The notes: generated by a model from the letters alone, not told the origin. A stretch of 64,000 nucleotides of DNA from Streptomyces sp. LBL (GCF_029893585.1 NZ_JARXYX010000001.1:430412-494411); one strand, 5' to 3'; positions 7,316-17,638 are shown, counted from the stretch's first letter. Numbers and translations are program-made.

Positions 7316-8476
7316 CTATGTGAGGGTTTCAAAAGCGCGGCACAGCCGCTGGATCGCTTCGCGCACGGCGGTGTCGCTGACGGCGAAGCAGAGTCTGAGG
7401 TGGTTCGGCGCGTGGAAGACCTCCCCGGGGACAGCGGCGACATGGGCGGTGTCCAGGAGCCAGGCGGCGACGTCCGCCGCCGATGTCCAGCGCTCGGGGT
7501 GGCGGGCGAGCAGCGCGGCGACGGACGGGAAGACGTACAGGCCGCCCGAAGGCCGCGGGCAGTCGATGCCGGGCAACGTGTTGAGGGCATCGGTCAAGAG
7601 GTCTCGGTTGGCCCGGTAGCGGGTGCGGGCCTCGTGCAGAGGCCGCTGGTCCCCGGCCAGGGCCTCGATCGCGGCGGCCTGCGTGATGAGCGGGACGTGC
7701 GTGATGGTCTGGGAGACGTTCCGGAACGCGTGGGCGACGACGGAGGCGGGGCCGGCGAGCCAGCCGATGCGCCAGCCGGTCATCGCGTGGGCCTTGGAGA
7801 CCCCGTTGACCACGATGCAGCGGTCGCGGGCCCGGGGTGCGGCGGCCAGCAGCGTGGTGTGCGGGCCGTCGTAGACGAACTGGTCGTAGATGTCGTCGGC
7901 GATGATCCACACGTCGTGGCGCAGCGCCCAGTCGGCGATGTCGGCCAGCAGCTCACGGGGGTAGACCGCGCCGACCGGGTTGCCGGGACTGGCGAGGATC
8001 ACCGCGCGGGTGCGCCCGGTGAGGGCCAGGTCGAGGGTCTGCGGCGTGGCGAGGAACCGGTCTTCGGCGCGCACCGGTATCGACCGGACGCGACCGCCCG
8101 CGGCCTGCACGGCGCCGTGGTGGCCCGGCCAGCCCGGGCTGGTCACCAGCACGTCCTCATCAGGGCCGAGCACCGCCTGCAGGGCGAGGGCGAGAGCGTG
8201 CTTGGTACCCAGGGTGATCTGGATGTCCTCGGCGTTCCACGGCAGTCCGGTCGCGGTGGCGAGCCGGTCGGCGGCCAGGGAGCGCAGTTCCGGCAGGCCC
8301 GCGGCAGATCCGTAGCGGTGGTAGGCAGGGTCGGCCGCGGCGCGGGCCGCCGCCGCGGTGACGTTGGCCGGCGTGGGCAGGTCGGGCTCACCCGCCGCGA
8401 GGCTGATCACGTCGGTTCCCTGGGCGCACAGCTCGGCGGCGCGGGCGCTGATGGCCAGGATGGCGTTGTCACTCAC
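7316..8476 (-). CDS. Class I/II PLP-dependent aminotransferase
   Basis: A 386-residue fold-type I aminotransferase of the aspartate transaminase group. Visible motifs: SLAAGEPDLPTPANV at the start, YHRYGSAAGLPELR, the Asn-containing SPGNPVGAVY, WIIADDIYDQFVY with the PLP-contacting Asp and Tyr, and VVNGVSKAHAMTGWRIGWLA with the Schiff-base Lys. The C-terminal PSGGLYVFPSV is also standard. I place the start at the GTG at 8476, overlapping the stop of the upstream RraA gene by eight bases; a longer frame from 8578 would run deep inside that gene. It transfers an amino group to or from a 2-oxo acid in the cytoplasm. Its partners are HMG/CHA-type aldolases, so a branched or hydroxylated glutamate is a plausible substrate (inference). 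Aspartate or alanine specificity cannot be excluded. Confidence 0.92.
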   Translation of the reverse strand: MSDNAILAISARAAELCAQGTDVISLAAGEPDLPTPANVTAAAARAAADPAYHRYGSAAGLPELRSLAADRLATATGLPWNAEDIQITLGTKHALALALQAVLGPDEDVLVTSPGWPGHHGAVQAAGGRVRSIPVRAEDRFLATPQTLDLALTGRTRAVILASPGNPVGAVYPRELLADIADWALRHDVWIIADDIYDQFVYDGPHTTLLAAAPRARDRCIVVNGVSKAHAMTGWRIGWLAGPASVVAHAFRNVSQTITHVPLITQAAAIEALAGDQRPLHEARTRYRANRDLLTDALNTLPGIDCPRPSGGLYVFPSVAALLARHPERWTSAADVAAWLLDTAHVAAVPGEVFHAPNHLRLCFAVSDTAVREAIQRLCRAFETLT

Positions 8477-9092
8477 CGGGGCCGCCGGCGCCGGCGGGAG
8501 AGAGATCGTAGAGCTCAAGGGTGGTTTCTCCGTTGCGGAGTTGGCCGAAGATGTGCTGTTCCTTGCGGACACGCTCATCGGCGCGGGCGATGACCGAGGA
8601 CGCTGTGTCGTGGGGCAGACAGACGACTCCGTCGGCGTCGGCGACGATCAGGTCGCCGGTGTGGACCGCGATTCCGCGCAGGACGACGGATTCGCCGAGC
8701 ACTCCTGGGTGGTCCTTGCCGGTGCGGTAGACGGCGACGGACGAGGAGAAGACGGGAAAGTCCATCTCCGCGAGTTCCACGCTGTCGCGGACTCCGCCGT
8801 CGATGACCAGACCGAGCAGCCCGCGCACCTGGGCGGCTACGGCCAGTACCTCACCCCAGTGGCCATGGACCGCGCCCTGCAGGTCGGCGACGAGGACATG
8901 GCCGGGCGGGGCCGCGGCGACGGCGTTGTGCAGGGCGAGGTTGTCGCCGCCCATCCCCTGCACGGTGTAGGCAGGTCCGGCCAGCCGGGCGCCGGGCCAG
9001 GCGGGGCGCAGTCCCGGCGCGCAGGCACAGTCGAAACCGGAGGCCTCGTACAGGGTGGCGGTGGCGTGTCCGCCGGCGTAGGGGTGGGTCAT
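8469..9092 (-). CDS. RraA-family protein, candidate 4-hydroxy-4-methyl-2-oxoglutarate aldolase (copy 1)
   Basis: A 207-residue member of the RraA/LigK fold. The G-x20-R-D signature needed for the metal-dependent aldolase of the HMG/CHA type is present: VIDGGVRDSVELAEMDFPVF holds the Arg-Asp pair, and HGHWGEVLAVAAQ the upstream Trp-Gly-Glu. The enzyme class II pyruvate aldolases cleave 4-hydroxy-4-methyl-2-oxoglutarate to two pyruvates and 4-carboxy-4-hydroxy-2-oxoadipate to pyruvate and oxaloacetate; members of the fold also include the RNase E inhibitor RraA, which lacks the aldolase residues. ATG at 9092 overlaps the stop of copy 2 by four bases. This copy is the most divergent of the three: its N-terminus (LYEASGFDCACAPGLRPAW) lacks the SDALD helix seen in the others, so its substrate may differ. 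Confidence 0.9.
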   Translation of the reverse strand: MTHPYAGGHATATLYEASGFDCACAPGLRPAWPGARLAGPAYTVQGMGGDNLALHNAVAAAPPGHVLVADLQGAVHGHWGEVLAVAAQVRGLLGLVIDGGVRDSVELAEMDFPVFSSSVAVYRTGKDHPGVLGESVVLRGIAVHTGDLIVADADGVVCLPHDTASSVIARADERVRKEQHIFGQLRNGETTLELYDLSPAGAGGPGE

Positions 9093-9739
9093 CGCCGGCC
9101 CCGCTGGAGGAGGTGGTAGCCGAAGTCGGCGCGGGCCTGGCGCAGGCTGTGGCCCGCGCGTACCGCAGTGACGATGCCGTGTTCGGTGTCCTCGATCCGC
9201 TCGGCGAGTTCGATGACCTCCTGCAGCCGGGCGGCGGGTATGACGACCACGCCGTCGCTGTCGCCGCGCACCAGGTCGCCCGGCGCCACGGGTACGCCGC
9301 CCAGGGACAGGGGTGTGCCGACCATGGCGAGGCGCACCCGGTCCTTGCCGGTGCGCATGAACCGGCCGCAGCTGAACAGCGGATAGCTCTCCGAGAGGGA
9401 GGTGGCCACGTCGCGGCAGGCACCGTGCACCACGGTGCCTGCGAGGCCCCGGGCCGCGGCGGTCTGGGTCATGATCCCGCCCCAGACCGTGCAGTCCGTA
9501 CGTCCGGCATTGTCGATCACCACGACAGCGCCGGGAGGCACGTCGTCGAGGAAGTCACCGACGCTGCCCTTGCCCTCGTCGGCCGGCGCGTAGGCGACGG
9601 TGAAGGCCGGCCCCGTCAGCTGGGCGGTGGGGGAGAGCGGCGCGATGCCGAGCACGGAGCCGGGCAGCCCGAGGGCGTCCAGGGCGTCGGACAGCGCGGC
9701 GGTCGGCAGGGCCGAGGCCCGCTGGGTCAGTTCGTCCAT
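9089..9739 (-). CDS. RraA-family protein, candidate 4-hydroxy-4-methyl-2-oxoglutarate aldolase (copy 2)
   Basis: A 216-residue protein with the canonical opening LPTAALSDALDALGLPGSV, a central DNAGRTDCTVWGGIMTQTAA and the catalytic VVHGACRDVATSLSESYPLF, where Arg-Asp binds substrate carboxylate and metal. It is translationally coupled on both sides: ATG at 9739 shares a base with the TGA of copy 3, and its own stop overlaps copy 1. The fold works as a trimer with active sites between subunits, so neighbouring paralogues could in principle form mixed trimers (inference). The reaction is aldol or decarboxylative cleavage of a tertiary-hydroxy 2-oxo acid to pyruvate. Confidence 0.9.
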   Translation of the reverse strand: MDELTQRASALPTAALSDALDALGLPGSVLGIAPLSPTAQLTGPAFTVAYAPADEGKGSVGDFLDDVPPGAVVVIDNAGRTDCTVWGGIMTQTAAARGLAGTVVHGACRDVATSLSESYPLFSCGRFMRTGKDRVRLAMVGTPLSLGGVPVAPGDLVRGDSDGVVVIPAARLQEVIELAERIEDTEHGIVTAVRAGHSLRQARADFGYHLLQRGRR

Positions 9740-10404
9740 CAGTTCTTTTCCTTGATTCCGGCGAGTCGGGCATCGCGCATGGCATCGGGCAGGGCCACTC
9801 CGTCGCGCAGGTCCTCGGCGATGGCGCTCTCGCGCCGGGCCAGTGCCTGGGCGGCCTCGAGGACTTCATGGGCGCGGGTCAGGGGCACGAAGGCCACGCC
9901 GGTCTCGTCGGCGATGACGATGTCCCCCTGCGCGACGGTGGCTGGGCTGACGTGGACCGGTTCGCCGGCGGACACCTGCTGCAGGCGGCCGCGTGCGGTC
10001 ACCGGCGTGGTGGCTCGGGCGTAGACAGGGAAGCCCAGGTCCCGGGCCTCGCCGACGTCACGGCAGGCTCCGTCGGCCACCACGCCGCGGACGCCGCGCA
10101 GGCTGGCGCCCAGGCTCAGCAGGCCGCCCCAGCAGGAGACGTCCGTGCGTCCGCCGTTGGCGATCACCAGGACGTGTTCGGGTCCGCTGGCGGATACGGC
10201 CGATGCGGTGATGTGGGCACCGGACGGGCCGGGGGTACGGGGCGCGAGTTCGACCGGTGCGGCGAATCCCACCAGTTTCGGACGGCCCCAGACCGGTCCG
10301 ATCCCCCCTATGCCGGGCGGCAGGTCCAGTGCGTCGAGCGCGTCACTGACCGCCGCGCTGTCGAGCGCGGCGTAGGCGGCCAGGAGAGGTGTGCAGTCGT
10401 TCAC
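9739..10404 (-). CDS. RraA-family protein, candidate 4-hydroxy-4-methyl-2-oxoglutarate aldolase (copy 3, first gene of operon)
   Basis: A 221-residue protein opening with AALDSAAVSDALDALDLPPG. The aldolase signature is intact (IANGGRTDVSCWGGLLSLGA, then VVADGACRDVGEARDLGFPV), and the C-terminal tail ESAIAEDLRDGVALPDAMR is longer than in E. coli RraA, as is usual for catabolic aldolases. The start is a GTG at 10404 with a weak ribosome site. It is the first gene of the operon copy 3, copy 2, copy 1, aminotransferase, VOC. An inverted repeat CATATTG/CAATATG lies 26 bases upstream and is a candidate operator. All three copies differ clearly from each other, so this is not a recent duplication. 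Confidence 0.9.
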   Translation of the reverse strand: MNDCTPLLAAYAALDSAAVSDALDALDLPPGIGGIGPVWGRPKLVGFAAPVELAPRTPGPSGAHITASAVSASGPEHVLVIANGGRTDVSCWGGLLSLGASLRGVRGVVADGACRDVGEARDLGFPVYARATTPVTARGRLQQVSAGEPVHVSPATVAQGDIVIADETGVAFVPLTRAHEVLEAAQALARRESAIAEDLRDGVALPDAMRDARLAGIKEKN

Positions 10405-10429
10405 GAAGTCCAGTCCACCAATCAGCTCT

Positions 10430-10467
10430 CATATTGTGAAGGTCCTGATGCGAATGCCAGCAATATG
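10430..10467. promoter_or_regulatory. Inverted repeat upstream of the RraA operon, candidate operator
   Basis: CATATTG (10430-10436) and CAATATG (10461-10467) form a perfect 7-base inverted repeat with a 24-base spacer, in an unusually A/T-rich patch directly upstream of the GTG start at 10404. The arms extend imperfectly (GCTCT outside the left, CTGAGC outside the right). The nearest regulator is the LysR protein at 5912-6808, but the spacing is longer than a typical LysR T-N11-A box, so which protein binds is open. Confidence 0.4.
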
Positions 10468-10499
10468 CTGAGCGACTTGATCGCGGGAAGGCCTGCAGG

Positions 10500-10830
10500 G
10501 AGGGCAAACCGCCCTGCCGGAGGGCGGGCAGATTTTCTTCGACGACGGCCGCCTGCGCTTCGCCGCGCTGGCGCCGGAGCCCGGAGCCGGCCTTCCTGCT
10601 CGACCTGCAGGCTGGGCGAGCGTGATGCTGCCCCGCGTAGGCCTGCCGAGAGGGCGCGGGAAGTGTTCTTCCGGGCCGGCGCCGACCAAGCGTTCACCTC
10701 GGTTACCGGCGGCGAGGCGCGACTCAGGACCTCCCGTCACCATTGCGGTGCTCCTGGTGGCCCACAGCTGCAACGTCGGCCCCGTCCCCGTCATCAGCGG
10801 GGTTGAGGCGCTGAAGTGCGGACGGCTGGC
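10500..10830 (+). pseudogene. Degenerate fragment of a Tn3-family transposase
   Basis: Three pieces in two frames align in order with the large Tn3-type transposase: IFFDDGRLRFAALAPEPGAG and MLPRVGLP, then in another frame FTSVTGGEARL, then back with VLLVAHSCNVGPVPVISGVE. In intact Tn3 transposases this is the stretch MLPRxxLPxLLLEV ... FTHVSGG ... LVAxACNxGLxPV. At least two frameshifts and both ends are missing. It separates the RraA operon from the sulfur island and records an old Tn3-type insertion. Confidence 0.65.
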
Positions 10831-11000
10831 CCGCGAACGCCGGGCTGGTCGACACCCAGGCGGTGATCCCGCGTCGGAGTGTGGGCGGCGGGCTTGTCGC
10901 CCGTGGACGGGATGCAGTCAAGACCGGATTCCTCGATGCCCCGGCGGACGTCGGCCGGGGTGAGGGCAATGCCGGGCATGGGGCAATCCGCCTCGGAAAA

Positions 11001-11053
11001 ATACCCCCCCGGGTATCTCTGTTAGAGTCGGTCTGAGATACCCCCCGGGGTAA
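11001..11053. promoter_or_regulatory. Tandem CsoR/CstR-type operators upstream of the persulfide dioxygenase gene
   Basis: Two copies of the CsoR-family operator TACCC-N4-GGGTA occur: ATACCCCCCCGGGTAT at 11001-11016 (arms ATACCC/GGGTAT) and ATACCCCCCGGGGTAA at 11038-11053, 37 bases apart centre to centre. A third almost identical site lies before the regulator gene at 14512. The second site ends 27 bases before the GTG start at 11081, so bound repressor would cover the promoter. Confidence 0.85.
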
Positions 11054-11080
11054 TTTGTTTTCTCGGAAGGAGCTGGAGCC

Positions 11081-12448
11081 GTGTTCTTCGTCGACACCCT
11101 GGAGTTCGAGGGCCTGGGCAACCGCAGCTACCTGGCCGGCGGCGCCCGTGCCGCAGTCGTGATCGACCCGCCGCGCGACATCGACCAGGTGGTGGCGGCT
11201 GCGGCCCGGCGCGGGGTGCGGATCGCGTTCGTGGCGGAGACCCACGTGCACAACGACTACGTCAGTGGCGGTCTGGAACTGGCCCGCCTGACCGGCGCCC
11301 GCTACCTGGTGCCGGCCGGTGCTTCGGTGTCCTTCGCCCGCACTCCGGTCGCCGACGGTGACGCTCTCACCGTCGATGAGGGCCTGGTGCTGCGGGCGAT
11401 CGCCACTCCTGGTCACACTCCTCACCACACCTCCTACGTCCTGCGGGACGGCGGGCGCGGGGTGGCGGCCTTCACCGGCGGCTCGCTGCTGATCGGCTCG
11501 GTGGGGCGTCCGGACCTGGTGGAGCCGCGGCTGACCGAGCGGTTGGCCCGTGCCCAGCACGCCTCCGCCCACCGGCTCGCCGGCGAGCTGGATGACGAGG
11601 TGCCGGTACTTCCCACGCATGGCTTCGGCAGCTTCTGCTCCTCCTCCCCGGCCGAGGGGGACACCTCCACGATCGGCAAGGAGCGGGCAGCCAATGAGGC
11701 TCTCACCCTGGACGTGGACACCTTCGTCACGCGGATGCTGGCCGGACTGGAGGACGTGCCCGCCTACTACGCGCACATGGCCCCGGCCAACGCGGCAGGC
11801 CCCGCACCTGTCGATCTGACGCCGCCCGAGCCCGCCGACGCCGCCGGGATCGCGCAGCGGCTGGCCGCCGGTGAGTGGGTGGTGGACCTGCGCAGCCGCG
11901 TCGCCTTCGCCCAGGGGCATGTGGCCGGGGCGTTCAACTTCGAGGGTGAGGGCAAGATCGCCACCTACCTGGCGTGGCTGATCCCGTGGGGCAAGCCCGT
12001 CACCCTGCTGGCCGAGACGCCCGACCAGATCGCCGACGCCCAGCGGGAGCTGGCCCGGGTCGGCATCGACCGCCCGGCCGCCGCCGCCACCGGCGACCTG
12101 GCCTCCTGGGTGAGGGAGAAGGACGACCTCGCGTCGTTCCCGCGCGCCGCCTTCGCCGACCTCGCCGCCGTGCGCGAGCGCGGCGAGCGGGTGGTGGTGC
12201 TGGACGTGCGCCGCGACTCCGAACGCGCGGGCGGATTCATCGACGGCTCGGTGCACATTCCGATCCACCAGCTGCACGGCCGCCTCGGCGAGGTCCCGGC
12301 GGGCACCGTGTGGGTGCACTGCGCCGGCGGGATGCGCGCGGCGATCGCCGCGTCCCTGCTCGATGCGGCCGGACGCGACGTCGTCGCTGTCGACGACGCC
12401 TTCGATGCCGCCAAGGACGCCGGACTGCCCCTCGCCACCGGCAGCTGA
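11081..12448 (+). CDS. cstB: CstB-type persulfide dioxygenase-rhodanese fusion
   Basis: A 455-residue cytoplasmic enzyme, GTG start with GGAAGGAGC ahead of it. Residues 1-210 are an ETHE1-like metallo-beta-lactamase fold: VAETHVHNDYVSGG gives the iron-binding His-x-His-x-Asp type motif, IATPGHTPHHTSYVL a further His, and VLPTHGFGSFC the last. Residues 255-345 form an inactive rhodanese-like domain (VVDLRSRVAFAQGHVAGAFN, no active Cys), and residues 365-450 an active one (VLDVRRDSERAGGFIDGSVH; VWVHCAGGMRAA with Cys in the loop). This three-part order is that of Staphylococcus CstB, which oxidises low-molecular-weight persulfides and transfers sulfane sulfur to make thiosulfate. It opens a four-gene island with CstR-type control; the following rhodanese overlaps closely (34-base gap). 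Confidence 0.93.
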   Translation: MFFVDTLEFEGLGNRSYLAGGARAAVVIDPPRDIDQVVAAAARRGVRIAFVAETHVHNDYVSGGLELARLTGARYLVPAGASVSFARTPVADGDALTVDEGLVLRAIATPGHTPHHTSYVLRDGGRGVAAFTGGSLLIGSVGRPDLVEPRLTERLARAQHASAHRLAGELDDEVPVLPTHGFGSFCSSSPAEGDTSTIGKERAANEALTLDVDTFVTRMLAGLEDVPAYYAHMAPANAAGPAPVDLTPPEPADAAGIAQRLAAGEWVVDLRSRVAFAQGHVAGAFNFEGEGKIATYLAWLIPWGKPVTLLAETPDQIADAQRELARVGIDRPAAAATGDLASWVREKDDLASFPRAAFADLAAVRERGERVVVLDVRRDSERAGGFIDGSVHIPIHQLHGRLGEVPAGTVWVHCAGGMRAAIAASLLDAAGRDVVAVDDAFDAAKDAGLPLATGS

Positions 12449-12482
12449 GAAACCCGCACACCACCAGCAGAAGGAGATGCCG

Positions 12483-12838
12483 ATGCCCCTCTTCGGTCGC
12501 GGCCCCGGCCGCCTCACCCCCCAGCAGGCGCGTGAGCGCACGACCGACAACACCACGGTGCTGCTCGACGTCCGCGAAACGCCCGAGTGGAAGGCCGGGC
12601 ACGCGCCCGGCGCCGTTCATCTGCCGCTGACCCGCCTGCTGGCCGGCGCGGCACTGCCGGCCCAAGCGCAGGGCCGGCCGGTGGTGACGGTCTGCCGTTC
12701 CGGTCACCGCTCGCGCCAGGCCGCCGAACTCCTGGCCTCCCGCGGCGTCGACGTCCTGGACGTGAGGGGCGGCATGAGTGCCTGGGCGAAGGCCGGGCTG
12801 CCGGTGGTCGACGAACGCGGGCGGGGCGGCTCGATAGC

Positions 12839-12842
<4 letters not shown>
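12483..12842 (+). CDS. Single-domain rhodanese (sulfurtransferase)
   Basis: A 119-residue rhodanese. The domain runs from LTPQQARERTTDNTTVLLDV through WKAGHAPGAVHLPLTRLLAG to the active loop VVTVCRSGHRSRQAAELLAS, whose Cys accepts sulfane sulfur as a persulfide; the six-residue CRSGHR loop is the sulfur-specific type. I chose the ATG at 12483 because AAGGAG lies seven bases upstream; an ATG at 12477 is too close to it. The stop overlaps the GTG of the next gene (GTGA). It probably shuttles sulfur between low-molecular-weight thiols, CstB and downstream acceptors. Confidence 0.92.
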
Positions 12843-14834
<1,992 letters not shown>

Positions 14835-14905
14835 CGCACGCTCCGACACGGATGTGCCTCAGGCCCCGACCCGGGGGTGGAACAGGGCGAGCTCGTCGGG
14901 CAGCG

Positions 14906-15733
14906 TCAGGGAGCGGCAGGCCGCTCCCTGGCCTGTGCCAGGACGCGTCGTGCCCGTTCCAGTACCGGCTTGTCCACCATCTGTCCGTCGAGCGTGGTGA
15001 CCGAACTTCCGGCATCGAGAACGGCGCGCGCCCACCGCACTTCGGTGTCGGAGGGGGCGAATCCGGCGGCGACGGCCTGGACCTGCGCAGGGTGGACGCA
15101 GAGCTTTCCGGTGAAGCCCAGCCGCCGGGCGTGAGCGACGTCGGCACCCAAGGCACCGGCGTCCCTGATGGCCGTCGTCACACCGTCGATCGGCGGGCAG
15201 ATGCCCGCCGCGGCCAAGGCCACGACCAGCCGGGAGCGCGCATACGCCAGCGCCGCGTGGTCGTCGTGGGCGACACCGAGCTGGGCAGCCAGGTCGACGT
15301 TGCCGAAAGCGGCTCTGGTGATGCCGGGTGCGGCGCACACCTCGTGGACCCGCTCCACGCCGAGGGCCGTCTCGATGAGCGGGATGAGCGCGCACCGTCC
15401 CGCCGTGCGGGCGGCGAGCTCCGCGAGTACGGCGGGGTCCTCGGCCTTGGGCACCATCACCGGGCAGCCGTGATCGGCCGCCACGCCGAGATCCGCCTCG
15501 GACCAGGGTGCGCTGGGTGGGTTGATCCGTACGATCGCCTGGTTGCCGCGGGCGAGCCAGGCGGCGGCGTTGTCGCGGGCGTGGTCCTTGTCCGCGGCGG
15601 CGACCGCGTCTTCGAGGTCGATGATGATGAGGTCGGCGCCGGAGGCCACCGCCTTGTCGAAGCGGTCGGGCCGGTCTCCGGGCACGAACAGCAGGCTCCG
15701 GGCGGTGGCGATGCGGTCGCTGAGCACGGTCAT
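14906..15733 (-). CDS. CitE-type HpcH/HpaI lyase, candidate (S)-citramalyl-CoA lyase
   Basis: A 275-residue TIM-barrel CoA-ester lyase. Motifs: ARSLLFVPGDRPDRFDKAVA at the start, DLIIIDLEDAVAAADKDHAR with the Asp/Glu pair, AIVRINPPSAPWSEADL, the metal-site Glu in CALIPLIETALGVERVHEV, AAFGNVDLAAQLG with its Asp, and GFTGKLCVHPAQVQAV. This pattern covers citrate lyase beta subunits, malyl-CoA and citramalyl-CoA lyases; citrate lyase alpha and gamma genes are absent, so a free-standing CoA lyase is likely. The start ATG at 15733 overlaps the stop of the upstream hydratase-like gene (ATGA). With that gene it would split citramalyl-CoA to acetyl-CoA and pyruvate (inference from order). The family is sure, the substrate is not. 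Confidence 0.88.
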   Translation of the reverse strand: MTVLSDRIATARSLLFVPGDRPDRFDKAVASGADLIIIDLEDAVAAADKDHARDNAAAWLARGNQAIVRINPPSAPWSEADLGVAADHGCPVMVPKAEDPAVLAELAARTAGRCALIPLIETALGVERVHEVCAAPGITRAAFGNVDLAAQLGVAHDDHAALAYARSRLVVALAAAGICPPIDGVTTAIRDAGALGADVAHARRLGFTGKLCVHPAQVQAVAAGFAPSDTEVRWARAVLDAGSSVTTLDGQMVDKPVLERARRVLAQARERPAAP

Positions 15734-16602
15734 GCGAACGTCACCTCGGCGGTGGCGTGCCGCTCCTCCCGGTGGGTGGCGATGCGCAGCTCGGCGCGAT
15801 CGTCGACGCGGGTGCCGCAGGCCAGCAGGCGCTCGCCGGCGAACACCGGCCGCCGCAGCCGGTAGGACAGGGAGCGCAATCGCCGTTGCGGGGCGTGGCG
15901 GCGGGCCAGTTCGAGCATGAGCAGGGCCAGCAGGGGCCCGTGGACGACGAGGCCGGGGTAGCCCTCTTCGCCCTGGCAGTACGGGCTGTCGTAGTGGATG
16001 CGGTGGGCGTTCGCGGTCAGGGCACTGAACCGGAAGAGCAGCGCCGGGTCCGCGCGCAGCGGCAGCTGCCATGGGGCATCGGTGTCCGGGAAAGCGGACT
16101 CGTCGATCCCGGCCGGGTGCTCGCCTGCGCTGCGTCCCGACCGGTAGACGATGTCCTGTTCCTCGACGAGGCACGTGCGGCCGTGCTGGCGGAACTCACG
16201 GCGCTCGGTGACGAACAGCATCTCCCCGGTGCGGCCCTGTTTGGCGGTCACCGTGCCCAGGCTGCTGATGCGTTCGGCCGGTTCGCCGAGGCGGAGCGGC
16301 TCGGTGATCTCGCAGCGGCCGCCGGCCCACATGCGCTGCCGGTGGGGGAGGGGCGGCAGGAAGTGGCCGTTCAGTGGGTGGCCGTCAGCGCCGAGTTCCC
16401 GCCCGGCGGGCCAGCTCAGGAAGTAGAGCCACTGCCACAGCGCAGGGAGCGGGTCACCGGCCTTCGCGGCCGTGTCGGAAAGGTCCAGGGTCGCCGACAG
16501 GGCCGCCACCGGGACGGCGGACAGGGGGTCTTCGTCCGTGACCGGCCCGGGAGTCCACGACTGCACGTACGAGCTGAGCGAGGGGGATGGGGTGGGCTGC
16601 AT
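15730..16602 (-). CDS. MaoC/FAS1-like dehydratase, candidate mesaconyl-C4-CoA hydratase
   Basis: A 290-residue double-hotdog protein. The N-terminal FAS1-like dehydratase half runs from SYVQSWTPGPVTDEDPLSAV through HFLPPLPHRQRMWAGGRCEI to FVTERREFRQHGRTCLVEEQ; the C-terminal hotdog has FRFSALTANAHRIHYDSPYC, the catalytic Asn-His region, and YPGLVVHGPLLALLMLELAR. This exact layout is that of HTD2-like and mesaconyl-C4-CoA hydratases, which add water to mesaconyl-C4-CoA to give (S)-citramalyl-CoA in the 3-hydroxypropionate cycle and in itaconate-type pathways. AGAAGGA precedes the ATG at 16602. Gene overlap with the CitE-type lyase supports consecutive reactions. The upstream transporter is cut off just before this start. 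Confidence 0.85.
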   Translation of the reverse strand: MQPTPSPSLSSYVQSWTPGPVTDEDPLSAVPVAALSATLDLSDTAAKAGDPLPALWQWLYFLSWPAGRELGADGHPLNGHFLPPLPHRQRMWAGGRCEITEPLRLGEPAERISSLGTVTAKQGRTGEMLFVTERREFRQHGRTCLVEEQDIVYRSGRSAGEHPAGIDESAFPDTDAPWQLPLRADPALLFRFSALTANAHRIHYDSPYCQGEEGYPGLVVHGPLLALLMLELARRHAPQRRLRSLSYRLRRPVFAGERLLACGTRVDDRAELRIATHREERHATAEVTFA

Positions 16603-16622
16603 CGTCCTTCTGTCCTTGAAGT

Positions 16623-17516
16623 CAGCATGTAGACGAACAGGGCGGCGAAACCGATCACGGAGACCGTCGACTTCGGGATGCCCGCGGTGTTCACCAGGTA
16701 CTTCTGCAGATAGGTGGTGTAGGTGTAGAAGGCGACGGTGCCGCCGATGGCCAGCCCGAAGACGACGGTGAGCTGGCGCGGGTACTCGGTGAACAGGGCG
16801 CGCAGGCCTTTGCGTTCCCGGACGCCCGGATCCTGTACGGCGGCCTTCGCCTGCTCCTGCTGGAAGTGCTGCGACTCCTCCATGGTGCGGCGCAGGTACA
16901 TCACGACCAGACCGGCCACCGCGCCGATCACGAACGGGATGCGCCAGCCCCACGTCTTCAGCTGCTCCTCGGTCAGCAGGTTCTGCAGCATGATCATCAC
17001 GAGCAGGGCGGAAAGCTGGCCGAGCACGATGGACACGTACTGGAAGCTGGAGTAGAAGCCGCGCCGCCCGGGGGGAGCGACCTCGGCGAGATAGGAGGCG
17101 CTGGAGCCGAACTCGCCGCCGACGGAGAGCCCTTGGGCCAGGCGTGCCAGGACCAGGAGGACCGGCGCCCACAGGCCGATGCTCTGGTGGCCGGGGATGA
17201 CCGCGATGGTGAGCGATCCGGCGCTCATGAGCGTGACCGAGAGGGTCAGCGCGCTGCGGCGGCCGTGCCGGTCGGCGTACGCCCCGAGCAGCCAGCCGCC
17301 GAGGGGACGCATGAGGAAGCCGACGGCGAAGACGACCGCGGTGGACAGGAGCTGCGCCGTCTGGTTCCCGTCGGGGAAGAACACGGCCGCGAAGTAGACG
17401 CTGAAGGTGGCGTAGACGAACCAGTCGTACCACTCGATGAGGTTGCCCAGGCAGCCGCGTATGACGTTGGCCGTGACCCGGGACTGTGCGGGGACGGGGA
17501 GGGGTGGCTGCGACAC
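16623..17516 (-). pseudogene. 3'-truncated MHS-family (MFS) dicarboxylate-type permease
   Basis: GTG at 17516 with GGAG ten bases upstream. The first 300 residues are a metabolite:H+ symporter of the KgtP/ProP type: RGCLGNLIEWYDWFVYATFS at helix 1, the MFS signature GFLMRPLGGWLLGAYADRHG RR, ARLAQGLSVGGEFGSSASYL, the long loop between helices 6 and 7, and GTVAFYTYTTYLQKYLVNTA. After FAALFVYML at about 16625 the homology stops; the frame then continues as nonsense inside the next gene and ends at 16416. Helices 9-12, about 130 residues, are missing, so the carrier is probably inactive. The cut lies just ahead of the ribosome site of the hydratase gene, as if a deletion joined the two. Confidence 0.82.
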
Positions 17517-17638
17517 AGGAAGCTCCGTTGCTCTCGTCGCGGTGGAGGCCGCTCCCGCGGCGCCCGAGCCGTGAGGGAGCAACCTTGAGTGAGCGGAGAA
17601 ACCTTCTCCTTCCTGCCGGAACAGGCGGTGGAGGTGTG

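Noticed and set aside
8477..8578. Longer N-terminus for the aminotransferase
   Set aside because: The extra 34 codons overlap the conserved end of the upstream RraA gene and are Ser-rich without homology; the GTG at 8476 gives a normal N-terminus.
16416..16622. Apparent Pro/Arg-rich C-terminal tail of the MHS permease
   Set aside because: It lies inside the start of the hydratase gene, in another frame, and has no transporter features; the real homology ends near 16625.
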